Assembly: GCF_009498215.1 (NCBI RefSeq)
Contig: NZ_CP043499.1
Span: forward strand, 806,001 to 870,000
Source of the DNA: Rhizobium grahamii
Lineage (GTDB): Bacteria > Pseudomonadota > Alphaproteobacteria > Rhizobiales > Rhizobiaceae
DNA length: 64,000 nt
Reading direction: 5' to 3'
The notes below the pieces were generated by a model. The model was not told the origin of the DNA, made no database searches, and saw only the letters and a list, made by a program, of their open reading frames with translations. Each line of letters opens with the position of its first letter. Position 1 is the first letter of the stretch. Shown one piece after another: positions 35,693 to 44,493 of this stretch. A program made the position numbers and the translations under genes.

Positions 35693-37242
35693 TCTCGGAT
35701 TTTCATTGTCTGCGGCCATTCTGGCTTGTCGCCCTTCTCATCCCTCCCTTCATTCTATGGATGGCATCGCGCGCGGGCGACTTTCGCAGCCGCTGGAAGG
35801 GCTTGATCGCACCGCACCTGCTCGACAGCCTGATCGTCCAGCCCGATCGTCGGCATCGCTACGCGCCCGCCTGGGTTCTGTCCGCCCTGCTGACGCTCGC
35901 AATACTCGGCGCCGCCGGGCCGACCTGGAAACGCGAGGCTCCGCCATTCGTTGCGGATACGGCATCCCTCGTTATCGCGGTCGATCTTTCACCGACGATG
36001 GATGCGATCGACATTCCACCCAGCCGCATCGAGCGGGTCAAGCTGAAGATCCATGATCTGCTCGCGGCCCGGACCGGTGCGCGCACCGCCGTGGTCGCGT
36101 ACTCGGGAACAGCCCACCTCGTCGTGCCACTCACCGACGACATCGAACTGATCGAGACCTATACCGATGCCCTGGCGACCGGCATCATGCCGAAACCAGG
36201 CAGAGACACGGCAGCCGCGCTCAAGCTGGCGGACGACCTGCTGAAACGCGATGGAACGTCAGGCACCATCGCTCTGCTTACGGATGGCGTTGAACCGGCT
36301 GCGTTCGCAGGCGCCAAGGAGATTGGCAGCGCCATCGTCGTTCTTGGCGTCGGCACATCGCAAGGCGGCGCTGTCAAACAGCGCGACGGCAGTTTTCTGA
36401 GCGCCGCCGGAGGCGCTCGCCTCACCGCAAAGCTCGATGTCGACGCTCTCAAGAAATTCGGCAGCGACACCGGCGCCGATGTCGCGACCATCACCCCTGA
36501 CGACACCGACGTCCGATGGCTGGCGCAACGCGTCCGCACGAATTTCGCCCAGCAAACAGCGACTGAGGGCGATCGCTGGCATGATCTCGGGTGGTGGTTC
36601 ATCGCTCCTGTGGCTTTGTTGTCCGCCCTGTCGTTCAGACGCGGTTGGCTTGTCAGGCTTTCGGCCGGCCTGCTTGCCATTCATCTCCTGTCGCCAACAT
36701 CGGCATCCGCTTTCGATCTCGCGAACATGTGGCTGACGCCGGACCAACAAGGTCGCCGAGCCTACCAGCAGGGCGACTACCCGACTGCTGCCGACCACTT
36801 TCAAGATCCCATGTGGAAAGGCGCAGCACTCTACCGTGCCGCCCGCTACCAGGATTCAATCGACGCCTTCGCGTCCATCGACACGCCGGAAAGCTGGTAC
36901 AATCAGGGAAACGCGCTCCTGCATTTGAACAAGTTCGAGGAGGCGGTTGCCGCCTATGGCAAGGCGCTGACGATGCGAAAGGACTGGCCCGACGCCGTGG
37001 CGAACCTGGCTGTCGCTCAACAACTCCTGAAGCAGGAAAAGGACGCGGAGCAGGAGCAAGAACAAGACCCGAACCAGAAACCTGACAGTGTCCAGTTCGA
37101 CGACAAGGGGAATAAGGGCAAGGCGGGCGAGACTGCGGTCGCCGAGCAGACCTCCGAAATGTGGGTGAAGAACATCCAGGTCAGCCCTGCCGACCTCATG
37201 GCCAGAAAATTCTCGATCGAGGCGGGAGGTTCGAAGCCTTGA
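35689..37242 (+). CDS. VWA-TPR fusion protein (BatB/BatC-like)
   Basis: A 517-residue protein. The first 330 residues are BatB-like: two N-terminal hydrophobic segments, VWA domain with MIDAS DLSPT at 99-103 and LLTDGVEP, and two more hydrophobic segments. The C-terminal part is a BatC-like TPR region (YNQGNALLHLNKFEEAVAAY) ending in a Gln/Glu-rich tail (KDAEQEQEQDPNQKPD). In other bacteria BatB and BatC are separate, so this is a natural fusion. It overlaps BatA by 4 bases. Confidence 0.88.
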   Translation: MISDFHCLRPFWLVALLIPPFILWMASRAGDFRSRWKGLIAPHLLDSLIVQPDRRHRYAPAWVLSALLTLAILGAAGPTWKREAPPFVADTASLVIAVDLSPTMDAIDIPPSRIERVKLKIHDLLAARTGARTAVVAYSGTAHLVVPLTDDIELIETYTDALATGIMPKPGRDTAAALKLADDLLKRDGTSGTIALLTDGVEPAAFAGAKEIGSAIVVLGVGTSQGGAVKQRDGSFLSAAGGARLTAKLDVDALKKFGSDTGADVATITPDDTDVRWLAQRVRTNFAQQTATEGDRWHDLGWWFIAPVALLSALSFRRGWLVRLSAGLLAIHLLSPTSASAFDLANMWLTPDQQGRRAYQQGDYPTAADHFQDPMWKGAALYRAARYQDSIDAFASIDTPESWYNQGNALLHLNKFEEAVAAYGKALTMRKDWPDAVANLAVAQQLLKQEKDAEQEQEQDPNQKPDSVQFDDKGNKGKAGETAVAEQTSEMWVKNIQVSPADLMARKFSIEAGGSKP

Positions 37243-38516
37243 AGAAGCTCATTCTCGCCATTCTGCTTGTTCTAGTGCCCTCGGTTGCCCTCGGTGCCGA
37301 ACCGTTTGCGCGTGCCACAGTAGAAGCAGGCAACGGGATTGTTCCTGGCCAGCAAGTCCGTGTCGATATCGACGTGTACGTTCCGGACTTCTTCACATCG
37401 CCTCCGCATTTCCCCCTTTTCGATCTTCCAAATGCGCTCGTAACGCTGCCTGCGGGGCGCTCGGAGAACCTGACGGAGACCGTCGATGGCGTTCGATACA
37501 CCGGCATCCGCAAGACCTACGCAGTCGTCCCTCAGGTCTCTGGCACCTTTACAATGCCGCAATTCGGCGTCGAGCTCGGCCACTCCTCGGAAGGCGTGCC
37601 GACGAAGGCAACGGTGACTATACCCCCGGTGTCGTTCACAGTCGGAGGGTCGAGTGAAAAGCAACAGCAAGTCGCCTTCGCGGCAACCGATCTGACGGTC
37701 GAGGAGGCGTTCGATCGTGACGCCCGATCCATGAAGGTCGGTGATGCGCTCACCCGAACGATAACGATCACCGCGGGTAATACCCAGGCGATGATGATCC
37801 CGCCACTCGACCCCGGAACCGTGCCCGGCCTCAACAGGTACGAGAATGCACCCGCGATCCAGGATGGCATCGCTGTCGGACGCGACACCGCCAGTCGCCG
37901 GACCGAGACCTACGTCTATACCGCCGACAAGGAGGGATCGTTCGTAATCCCTGCCATTTCATACACATGGTTTGACGTATCGAGCCACGGGAGCAAATCG
38001 GCGTCTTTGCCGGCGATGACGGTCAACGTGGCCGCCGCAACCGCGGCGTCGGTCGCAATCAAACCTGTGCTCGAGGAGGCGCCGCGCCCGCTTCCACATG
38101 TCAACCGGCAGCGGATCGCCATTCTCATCCTGGCGCTTCTCGCCCTTGCCGCGCTCGCGTGGATTGGCCGTAAGGCCTTTCCTGTGCTCCGAAATCGCCT
38201 GCGATTGGCCAAGGAAAGATACCATTCCTCTCACGGTTATCGTCTCAAACTTCTACGACATACAATCGCGACCGGCAGCGAAATGGAGATCTACGCGCAC
38301 CTTGCCGAATGGAGCCGAAATCTTGGCTACCGTACGCTCGGGGATTGGCTGCGCGAGGCGCCCAATGAACTGAGGTCGCAGATCGACATACTCTCCGCCA
38401 AGCTTTTCAAATCCGCCGGCGGGACCATCGACCGAACGAAATTGGCGACCACCGTCGATTTCGAGAAGGCCGCCACGGCCATCGTCGAAAACGTGCTGCC
38501 GCCCTTGAATCCATGA
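37239..38516 (+). CDS. batD: BatD-like protein
   Basis: A 425-residue exported membrane protein with a signal sequence (LILAILLVLVPSVALGAEPF), beta-rich domains typical of BatD (oxygen tolerance) proteins, and one C-terminal transmembrane helix (RIAILILALLALAALAWIG) before a basic cytoplasmic tail. The start appears to be TTG at 37239 overlapping the previous stop (TTGA), with GGGAGG at good distance; no ATG fits. It closes the MoxR operon. Confidence 0.85.
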   Translation: MKKLILAILLVLVPSVALGAEPFARATVEAGNGIVPGQQVRVDIDVYVPDFFTSPPHFPLFDLPNALVTLPAGRSENLTETVDGVRYTGIRKTYAVVPQVSGTFTMPQFGVELGHSSEGVPTKATVTIPPVSFTVGGSSEKQQQVAFAATDLTVEEAFDRDARSMKVGDALTRTITITAGNTQAMMIPPLDPGTVPGLNRYENAPAIQDGIAVGRDTASRRTETYVYTADKEGSFVIPAISYTWFDVSSHGSKSASLPAMTVNVAAATAASVAIKPVLEEAPRPLPHVNRQRIAILILALLALAALAWIGRKAFPVLRNRLRLAKERYHSSHGYRLKLLRHTIATGSEMEIYAHLAEWSRNLGYRTLGDWLREAPNELRSQIDILSAKLFKSAGGTIDRTKLATTVDFEKAATAIVENVLPPLNP

Positions 38517-38573
38517 TCGTTCGAAGCCTCCTATAACCGCGAATTGGCTCGCGATCACAGATTTACCCTCGTT

Positions 38574-38587
38574 TTTACCGTAACGTA
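38574..38587 (+). promoter_or_regulatory. Shared motif TTTACCGTAACGTA upstream of the arylsulfatase
   Basis: Identical over 14 bases to the site upstream of moxR, ending 64 bases before the sulfatase start. A partial copy (ATTTACC) lies 13 bases to the left. Confidence 0.55.
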
Positions 38588-38651
38588 CTTCCGCAGACGC
38601 CATGATGCGTGCCTTCTCTCCCGGCATCGTTTCAATCGAGGAGACTACCAG

Positions 38652-40313
38652 ATGGACAGCACACAGAATGGTAGACCGGATGCCGAATTGACATCTGTCA
38701 GCCGCCGCAACCTTCTACTCGGCGGAAGTTCCCTTGCTCTCACAGCTATCGCGGCAGCCTCCGCGAGTAGCGGCGCGAGTGCGCAACAAGCCGCGCAGAC
38801 GCAGACTTTGCCTTCATCAGGCAAGAAGCCCAACATTCTCGTCATCTTTGGCGACGACATCGGCATACCGCAGATTAGCGCATACACCATGGGCCTGATG
38901 GGCTACCGCACGCCCAATATCGATCGCATCGCCAAGGAAGGCGCGATCTTCACGGATTCCTACGGCCAGAACAGCTGCACCGCGGGTCGGGCGTCCTTCA
39001 TCCTGGGGCAGGAGCCGTTCCGCACCGGTCTCCTGACGATCGGCATGCCCGGCGATCCGCACGGCATTCAGGATTGGATGCCGACGATTGCCGACGTGCT
39101 GAAAACCCAAGGCTATGCAACAGGGCAGTTCGGCAAAAACCATCTTGGCGATCAGGACCAGCATCTGCCGACCAAGCATGGTTTCGACGAGTTCTTCGGC
39201 AACCTCTACCATCTCAATGCCGAGGAAGAGCCCGAGGGATATTTCTACCCGAAGGATCCGTCCTTCCGCAGGCAGTTCGGCCCCCGTGGGGTGATCAAGT
39301 CAAGTGCGGACGGGAAGATCGAAGACACCGGCGCGTTGAATACCAAGCGTATGGAGACGATCGACGAGGAATTCCTGGCCGCGGCCAAGAACTTCATCGA
39401 TCGACAGGCGAAGGCTGAAAAGCCCTTCTTCTGCTGGTTCAACTCGACGCGTATGCACGTATTCACGCATCTGAAGCCTGACTCGCTTGGCAAGACCGGC
39501 AAGGGCATCCATGCCGACGGCATGGTGGAACATGACGGGCACGTCGGCCAGTTGCTGGACCAGTTGGATCAGCTTGGCATCGCGGACGATACCATCGTCC
39601 TCTACACCACTGACAACGGTGCCGAGCTCGCGCTGTGGCCTGATGGCGCGCAGACAATGTTCCACGGCGAGAAGGGGACGACATGGGAGGGCGGCTTCCG
39701 CATTCCGATGATGGTTCGCTGGCCGGGCGTCGTGAAACCCGGAACGGAAGTCAACGACATCGTGACACTCATGGACTGGATGCCGACATTCGCCACCGCC
39801 GCCGGCATATCCGACGTCAAAGAGCAGATGAAGGCAGGTTTCAAATCCGGGACGAAGGAGTTCAAGGTCCATCTGGACGGCTACGACTTGTCGCCTCTTT
39901 TGAAGAGTGAAGTGGAAACCGGCCCCCGCGACGCGGTCTATTATTTCGACCAGGGCGGCAATCTCAATGCAATTCGCTGGAACGATTGGAAGCTTGCCTT
40001 CGCAGTTAACAGCGAAGGCAACATCGCTACCGCGACACGCGAGGTGCCGAGTTGGGCAAATATCTTCAATCTGAGAATGGACCCCTACGAACGAGGGCTC
40101 AAGGAAGGTGGCGGTGCGATGGAATTCCTCGCCCGTAACATGTGGCTCCTGGTTCCCGTGCAGGCAAAGATCAAGGACTTCTTCTCTGATTTCGACCAGT
40201 TCCCCTATCAGGAAGGCAGCACGCTGAACGCCAGCAACATCAATTACGGCCTGCTCCGCCAACAAGCGGCTCTGAAACGACTGAACGAACTCGAGCGGCT
40301 TGCGCCGCAGTAA
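38652..40313 (+). CDS. Arylsulfatase, Tat-exported
   Basis: A 553-residue sulfatase. The N-terminus has a twin-arginine signal (SRRNLLLGGSSLALTAIAAA). The active-site motif is CTAGR (Cys109), the C-x-A-x-R form that must be converted to formylglycine; D68 and D69 are metal ligands and GKNHLGD holds the next active-site residues. It hydrolyses sulfate esters, probably in the periplasm, for sulfur scavenging or polymer desulfation. GAGGAG precedes the ATG. Maturation needs a formylglycine-generating enzyme; the only one in this window (59266) is frameshifted. Confidence 0.93.
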   Translation: MDSTQNGRPDAELTSVSRRNLLLGGSSLALTAIAAASASSGASAQQAAQTQTLPSSGKKPNILVIFGDDIGIPQISAYTMGLMGYRTPNIDRIAKEGAIFTDSYGQNSCTAGRASFILGQEPFRTGLLTIGMPGDPHGIQDWMPTIADVLKTQGYATGQFGKNHLGDQDQHLPTKHGFDEFFGNLYHLNAEEEPEGYFYPKDPSFRRQFGPRGVIKSSADGKIEDTGALNTKRMETIDEEFLAAAKNFIDRQAKAEKPFFCWFNSTRMHVFTHLKPDSLGKTGKGIHADGMVEHDGHVGQLLDQLDQLGIADDTIVLYTTDNGAELALWPDGAQTMFHGEKGTTWEGGFRIPMMVRWPGVVKPGTEVNDIVTLMDWMPTFATAAGISDVKEQMKAGFKSGTKEFKVHLDGYDLSPLLKSEVETGPRDAVYYFDQGGNLNAIRWNDWKLAFAVNSEGNIATATREVPSWANIFNLRMDPYERGLKEGGGAMEFLARNMWLLVPVQAKIKDFFSDFDQFPYQEGSTLNASNINYGLLRQQAALKRLNELERLAPQ

Positions 40314-40319
40314 TACGCG

Positions 40320-40344
40320 GCGGGGAGCTCAAGGGGCTCCCCGC
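40320..40344 (+). terminator. Terminator hairpin after the arylsulfatase
   Basis: GCGGGGAGC and GCTCCCCGC form a 9-bp stem with a 7-base loop, 7 bases after the stop, followed by TTCCGCTTTG. Confidence 0.65.
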
Positions 40345-40571
40345 TTCCGCTTTGTGGGTCAAAACGGATGAAGGCGTCCCAACACGACGGAGGTGCGCTC
40401 TAGCTTGGTATGCTGCCAGTACACGACCGCCAATCACACAACAAACAAAATGCCTCACCGTTCTTTGATTGGCGACGGTTACACGCCGGCGATAACTTTG
40501 CCATGAAATTGCAACGAGCTACTCGGCTGTTGCCAATCGCTGCCAAGCGGCAGGTCTCGAGGAGAGTAACG

Positions 40572-41192
40572 ATGCGCATCTATCTCAAGACGATCCTGTC
40601 CTCGCTTGCTTTAGCTGCCATAGTCGGAGTGAGCGCGCCGCACGATGCCAATGCCGCTGACAGGATCCGCGTTCACGGCACGGTCGAAAATCTCGATGGC
40701 GACACCTTGAAGATCAAGGATTCGGATGGTCGAGACATCGTCGTAAAAATCGCGTCCGGCCTGAAAGTACTCGGTGTCAAAAATGCGTCCGCGGCCGACA
40801 TCAAGGCTGGCGACTTCGTTGGGATCGGTTCGCAGCCGGCCGCGGGCGGCATCAACAGCGCGGTGCAGGTGGTGATCTTTCCGGCTTCCATGAAGGGTAC
40901 CGGCGAAGGCGATCGGCCTTGGAACGTCAGGCCGAACGGCTCAATGACAAACGCGGCGGTGGCCAATGCCGTCAAGGACGTCAACGGTCAAACGGTAACG
41001 CTGGCCTATAAGGGCGGCGAACGGAAAGTCAGCATTCCTGACGGAACGAAAATAGTGGCGCTTACCCCAGCCACCCGGGAGGATCTAAAGCCGGGCGCTG
41101 CGGTATCGGCGCAGGGCGTCGACAGCGGTGATCAAACGCTGGCGGCCGATCGCTTGGCGGTCGGACTTGACGGCGCAACACCTCCGATGTGA
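40572..41192 (+). CDS. Exported DUF5666-like protein
   Basis: A 206-residue exported protein (signal ending SAPHDANAAD). Two similar beta-rich modules follow: VHGTVENLDGDTLKIKDSDG and, later, VKDVNGQTVTLAYKGGERK, the pattern of DUF5666/OB-like periplasmic proteins with unknown ligand. GAGGAG lies just before ATG 40572. It is not clearly linked to its neighbours. Confidence 0.75.
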   Translation: MRIYLKTILSSLALAAIVGVSAPHDANAADRIRVHGTVENLDGDTLKIKDSDGRDIVVKIASGLKVLGVKNASAADIKAGDFVGIGSQPAAGGINSAVQVVIFPASMKGTGEGDRPWNVRPNGSMTNAAVANAVKDVNGQTVTLAYKGGERKVSIPDGTKIVALTPATREDLKPGAAVSAQGVDSGDQTLAADRLAVGLDGATPPM

Positions 41193-41286
41193 CCTTTCAC
41201 GTCACCGATTGAACACAGTCGTTCATCAGGCCAGTATTGACCTTGGCAGAGGCGCGATTTCTCTGGACCTTTTCTAAACTGGTGCC

Positions 41287-42714
41287 ATGTTTGTCGAGTA
41301 CTCAGTCGACAGGCCGCAGATGCATTGGCTCAAACGTTGGAATTCCCGATCTCTCGCCTCGCAGTTTTTTCTGACCGGCGGCATTGTCTCGATCGGTGCC
41401 ATGTTTCTCATCGGCAGTCTCGTAACGACGATGATCGAGGACGCCGTCATCCATAATTCGGGTGCGGCGACCGCCCTGTACGTTGACAGCGTGGTCGCGC
41501 CTCTGCTGCCTGATATGCAGACTCAAACGGTATTGGATGAAGGCAGCGCGCAGGCGCTCGATGAGACCTTATCGCAGGGAGCGCTCGGCCAGCGGCTGGT
41601 CTCGTTCAAGCTCTGGAGGAGAGATGGGACCATCCTATACTCGAACGAGAAGGAGCTGGTAGGACGCACCTTCCCGGTCAGCGACAAACTCAGCCGCGCC
41701 TTCGCAGGCTCGTTGGAAGCACGTTACGAAATTGCTTCAGATCCAGAGAGCGAAGAGGAAAGAAAGCTCGGCAAACCATTGATGGAGATCTATAATCCCG
41801 TCCTCCAGCCGTGGTCGGGGCAGGCAGTTGCGGTGCTTGAATTCTATGAAACGGCACAGGGGTTGTCGGATAGCCTCGCCCGGGCACGGTTGCAGAGCTG
41901 GGCGTCCGTCGCCGCTCTCACAGCGATATTCTTTCTGACCTTGTCGGCCCTCGTCTTTCGCGGGAGCCAGCTGATCGACAGGCAAAGACAGAATCTGAAG
42001 GACAAGGTCGGGGAACTGACCGGGCTGCTTGCCGAAAATCAGGCGCTGCAATTGCGATTGCGTCGATCGTCGCAGCGTGCAGCCGCATTGAACGAGAGCT
42101 ATCTTCGGAAGGTCGGCGCCGACCTTCATGATGGCCCAGCCCAGCATATCGGCTATGCATCACTTCGTTTGGACAGCGATATGCTCGTCAACGACAGGAC
42201 GAGTTCGGAAGCAAGGCAGAAGGAGCTTTCCTGGATCCGTTCCAGCCTTGCCGAAGCAATGACGGAGATACGGACCATCTGCAGGGGTTTGATCCTGCCG
42301 CAGATCGAGAATGCATCCTGCGACGAGATCCTGAAAAGGGTTATCGAGGCACATGAAGGCCGAACCGTGACTTCGGTGGAACAAAGCATCGATGACGATG
42401 GTTCTACGCTGTCCGCGGCGGTCAAGATCTGTATCTATCGTTTCGTGCAAGAGGCGCTCAACAACGCGTACCGCCATGGTGGAGGCGTAAAGCAGTCCGT
42501 GACGGCCAATATCGAGGACGGTGTCGTGCGTATCGAGGTTAGCGATCAGGGTGTTGGCTTCGACCCCAATGATATCAGGCCAACCGGGCTCGGACTCGCC
42601 GGCTTGCGGGAGCGGGTAGACAGCCTGGGCGGAGAACTGGCAATTAATACCGGAGCGGGCGGAACAACCGTTACAATGACCTTGCAGTCTCTGGAAATGG
42701 AGGACGTAGAATGA
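41287..42714 (+). CDS. Sensor histidine kinase (NarX/DegS-type, HisKA_3)
   Basis: A 475-residue kinase. Two transmembrane segments (about 31-50 and 206-224) flank a roughly 155-residue periplasmic sensor region. A coiled linker leads to the HisKA_3 box ADLHDGPAQHIGY with phosphorylated H281; the ATPase domain has EALNNAYRHGGG, DQGVGFD and GLGLAGLRERV. It phosphorylates the response regulator encoded next, which overlaps it by 4 bases. The signal is unknown. Confidence 0.92.
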   Translation: MFVEYSVDRPQMHWLKRWNSRSLASQFFLTGGIVSIGAMFLIGSLVTTMIEDAVIHNSGAATALYVDSVVAPLLPDMQTQTVLDEGSAQALDETLSQGALGQRLVSFKLWRRDGTILYSNEKELVGRTFPVSDKLSRAFAGSLEARYEIASDPESEEERKLGKPLMEIYNPVLQPWSGQAVAVLEFYETAQGLSDSLARARLQSWASVAALTAIFFLTLSALVFRGSQLIDRQRQNLKDKVGELTGLLAENQALQLRLRRSSQRAAALNESYLRKVGADLHDGPAQHIGYASLRLDSDMLVNDRTSSEARQKELSWIRSSLAEAMTEIRTICRGLILPQIENASCDEILKRVIEAHEGRTVTSVEQSIDDDGSTLSAAVKICIYRFVQEALNNAYRHGGGVKQSVTANIEDGVVRIEVSDQGVGFDPNDIRPTGLGLAGLRERVDSLGGELAINTGAGGTTVTMTLQSLEMEDVE

Positions 42715-43334
42715 CGGCGATTACCATCGGGATCGTGGATGACCATCCACTTTTTCGCGAGGGCGTCAGCCGCAGCCTCTCCGAAGTCGACGATTTCGTC
42801 GTCGTCGGCGAGGGAGAAAATAGCGAGGATGCCGCCCGGCTGGCTGCGTCCGACCGTCCCGATGTGATGCTTCTCGATGTCTCGATGCCGGGCGGCGGGA
42901 TCGACGCGATCGGCGAAATACTGTCGAAAAGTCCCCGAACGAAAGTGCTGATGCTCACAGCGTCCGAGGAGATCGGTACGTTGTCGTCGGCATTGCAGCG
43001 AGGAGCTGCTGGATATGTCCTGAAGGGGATTGGATCGCGCGGCCTGGCCGAGGCGATCCGGACCATTCACCAGGGATCGCGCGTGGTGTCGCCGGCCATG
43101 CATGCCAAAATCCTGGAGAGCTCGCTTCGCGCACCAGACCCGATGCCGGACTCGCTGACGCCTCGCGAGCGGGAAGTGATGGAGCTAGTCGCCGAAGGGC
43201 TCTCCAACAAGCATATCGCCATTCGCCTGAATCTGCAGGAGAAGACCGTCAAGCATCACATGACCCAGATATTGCTGAAGCTTGGCGTTTCCAATCGCAC
43301 GGAAGCCGCCGTGAAGTGGCGGCAGAAATACTAG
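42711..43334 (+). CDS. Response regulator, NarL/FixJ type
   Basis: A 207-residue regulator: receiver domain with phosphoacceptor D56 (MLLDVSMP) and acidic pair DD 10-11, then a LuxR-type helix-turn-helix (LTPREREVMELVAEGLSNKH, then KTVKHH). It forms a pair with the preceding kinase. Its gene ends 4 bases inside the end of the convergent Gly/Asn-rich gene. Confidence 0.93.
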   Translation: MTAITIGIVDDHPLFREGVSRSLSEVDDFVVVGEGENSEDAARLAASDRPDVMLLDVSMPGGGIDAIGEILSKSPRTKVLMLTASEEIGTLSSALQRGAAGYVLKGIGSRGLAEAIRTIHQGSRVVSPAMHAKILESSLRAPDPMPDSLTPREREVMELVAEGLSNKHIAIRLNLQEKTVKHHMTQILLKLGVSNRTEAAVKWRQKY

Positions 43335-43831
43335 CGAAAATATCGGTTGAGGCGCCTGAGGTCCGCCTGTGTCGCCTGCCGGTTGCTGATCGTCCTGCCC
43401 TTGGAATCCTTCATCACGTAGCGACCGGCAACGATCGCTTCCGTGATGCCGTTCGGGTGCCGTATTCTTATCGAGCCATCCGAACCTTGGCTGGCCTGCG
43501 TCTCGGTATCGGCTGTGTTGCGGCTGCTCGCCGTTGTATCCGACGTTGCGCCAGCGGAACCGCCGTTGCCCTTATTACCGTTGCCGTTTCCGCCCTCGGA
43601 ATTCCCATTGCCACCGCCGTTACCATTACCATTGCCACCACCGTTGCCATTTCCATTCCCGTTGCCGTTTCCATTCCCGCCGCCGTTACCATTGCCGTTG
43701 TTTCCGTCCTTGGCATAGGCGTCGAGCGAGATGGATTTTGCGCCCCAATTGTCCATCGCAACGGGAAGAAAGGCCGCGACTACCGTGCCGCCCACCACAG
43801 TCTTCAGAAAAGTGCGCCTGGAGAATGTCAT
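43331..43831 (-). CDS. Tat-exported Gly/Asn-rich low-complexity protein
   Basis: A 166-residue protein with a twin-arginine signal (SRRTFLKTVVGGTVVAAFLP). Residues about 42-90 are a low-complexity run of GN and GGN units; the tail (IRIRHPNGITEAIVAGRYVM, then a basic end) is ordinary. Nothing suggests an enzyme; a flexible cell-surface or periplasmic protein is likely. It converges on the NarL-type regulator and has a GGACYNNRGTCC palindrome upstream. Confidence 0.7.
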   Translation of the reverse strand: MTFSRRTFLKTVVGGTVVAAFLPVAMDNWGAKSISLDAYAKDGNNGNGNGGGNGNGNGNGNGNGGGNGNGNGGGNGNSEGGNGNGNKGNGGSAGATSDTTASSRNTADTETQASQGSDGSIRIRHPNGITEAIVAGRYVMKDSKGRTISNRQATQADLRRLNRYFR

Positions 43832-44184
43832 GACTTCCGTCCCTGTTCGTCGTAGTTCCTACGCAGAACTAAGCGCATGAGACCTATATGCAGCTGAAAA
43901 ATCAAGGCCGTAAGACCATGGTACAGGGTCCTATGGGACTATGGTCCGTGGTTAAGCATCCTCTGAAGGGGCTGTCGGAAAGTAAATAGGTGGCGTTTTT
44001 TTGATCGCTTTGGCGGCATTTAATTGTGCACGCGCGCGGTCGATCCAGCGTAGGTGGAGTGTCACGCCGCTCTCCACCATCGTCATTTAGCCGGACATCC
44101 GTCGTTTGGGGGCCGGACGCTCAGACCGGCTCGGTTTGGCACGGCACTTGCGTCGTTCCGTTACCACGGATCGATCGGTGAGCT
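43832..44184. other. Intergenic region with nested palindromes
   Basis: No gene recognised. Between 43914 and 43948 there are an ACCATGGT palindrome, then GGGTCC, then GGACTATGGTCC. The rest shows nothing clear. Confidence 0.45.
43936..43947. promoter_or_regulatory. Palindrome GGACTATGGTCC
   Basis: One of five GGACYNNRGTCC sites in the window, here 105 bases upstream of the Gly/Asn-rich Tat protein and about 600 bases from the NarL-type regulator gene. Confidence 0.45.
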
Positions 44185-44487
44185 ATGTTGAACCCTGTGT
44201 TGACGAGCCTTCTGCTTGGAGCCGCGCTGGCGCTCAGCCTGCGTCGCTTCATCCTGCCCTATATGGCGGAACAAGACGTCCTCAAGGCCGCCGCGCCCGT
44301 GAACATGATCGCGAGCGCCGTGTTCCTCGCGGCGCTCGCGCTGACCTGCTCAGACAAAGGCTTCTGGAATGCCAGCGCGACATTGATCGGCGGCATGACG
44401 CTGGCTTCCGTTTTTGACGACAGGAGACCGAAGCTTGTGGTCGCAATCGCGGCCGCTTGTTTGCTGAGCTATCTCGCCATGCGGTGA
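44185..44487 (+). CDS. Small membrane protein of unknown function
   Basis: A 100-residue protein with three or four hydrophobic stretches (TSLLLGAALALSL, MIASAVFLAALALTC, LVVAIAAACLLSYLA). No family recognised. It starts with ATG 44185 after GGTGAG and converges on the HPP-CBS gene with only 6 bases between stops. Confidence 0.6.
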   Translation: MLNPVLTSLLLGAALALSLRRFILPYMAEQDVLKAAAPVNMIASAVFLAALALTCSDKGFWNASATLIGGMTLASVFDDRRPKLVVAIAAACLLSYLAMR

Positions 44488-44493
44488 CGAGGC

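Noticed and set aside
43590..43700. Tandem repeat resembling a CRISPR or minisatellite
   Set aside because: It is the codon run for Gly/Asn units inside a coding sequence; no spacer structure.
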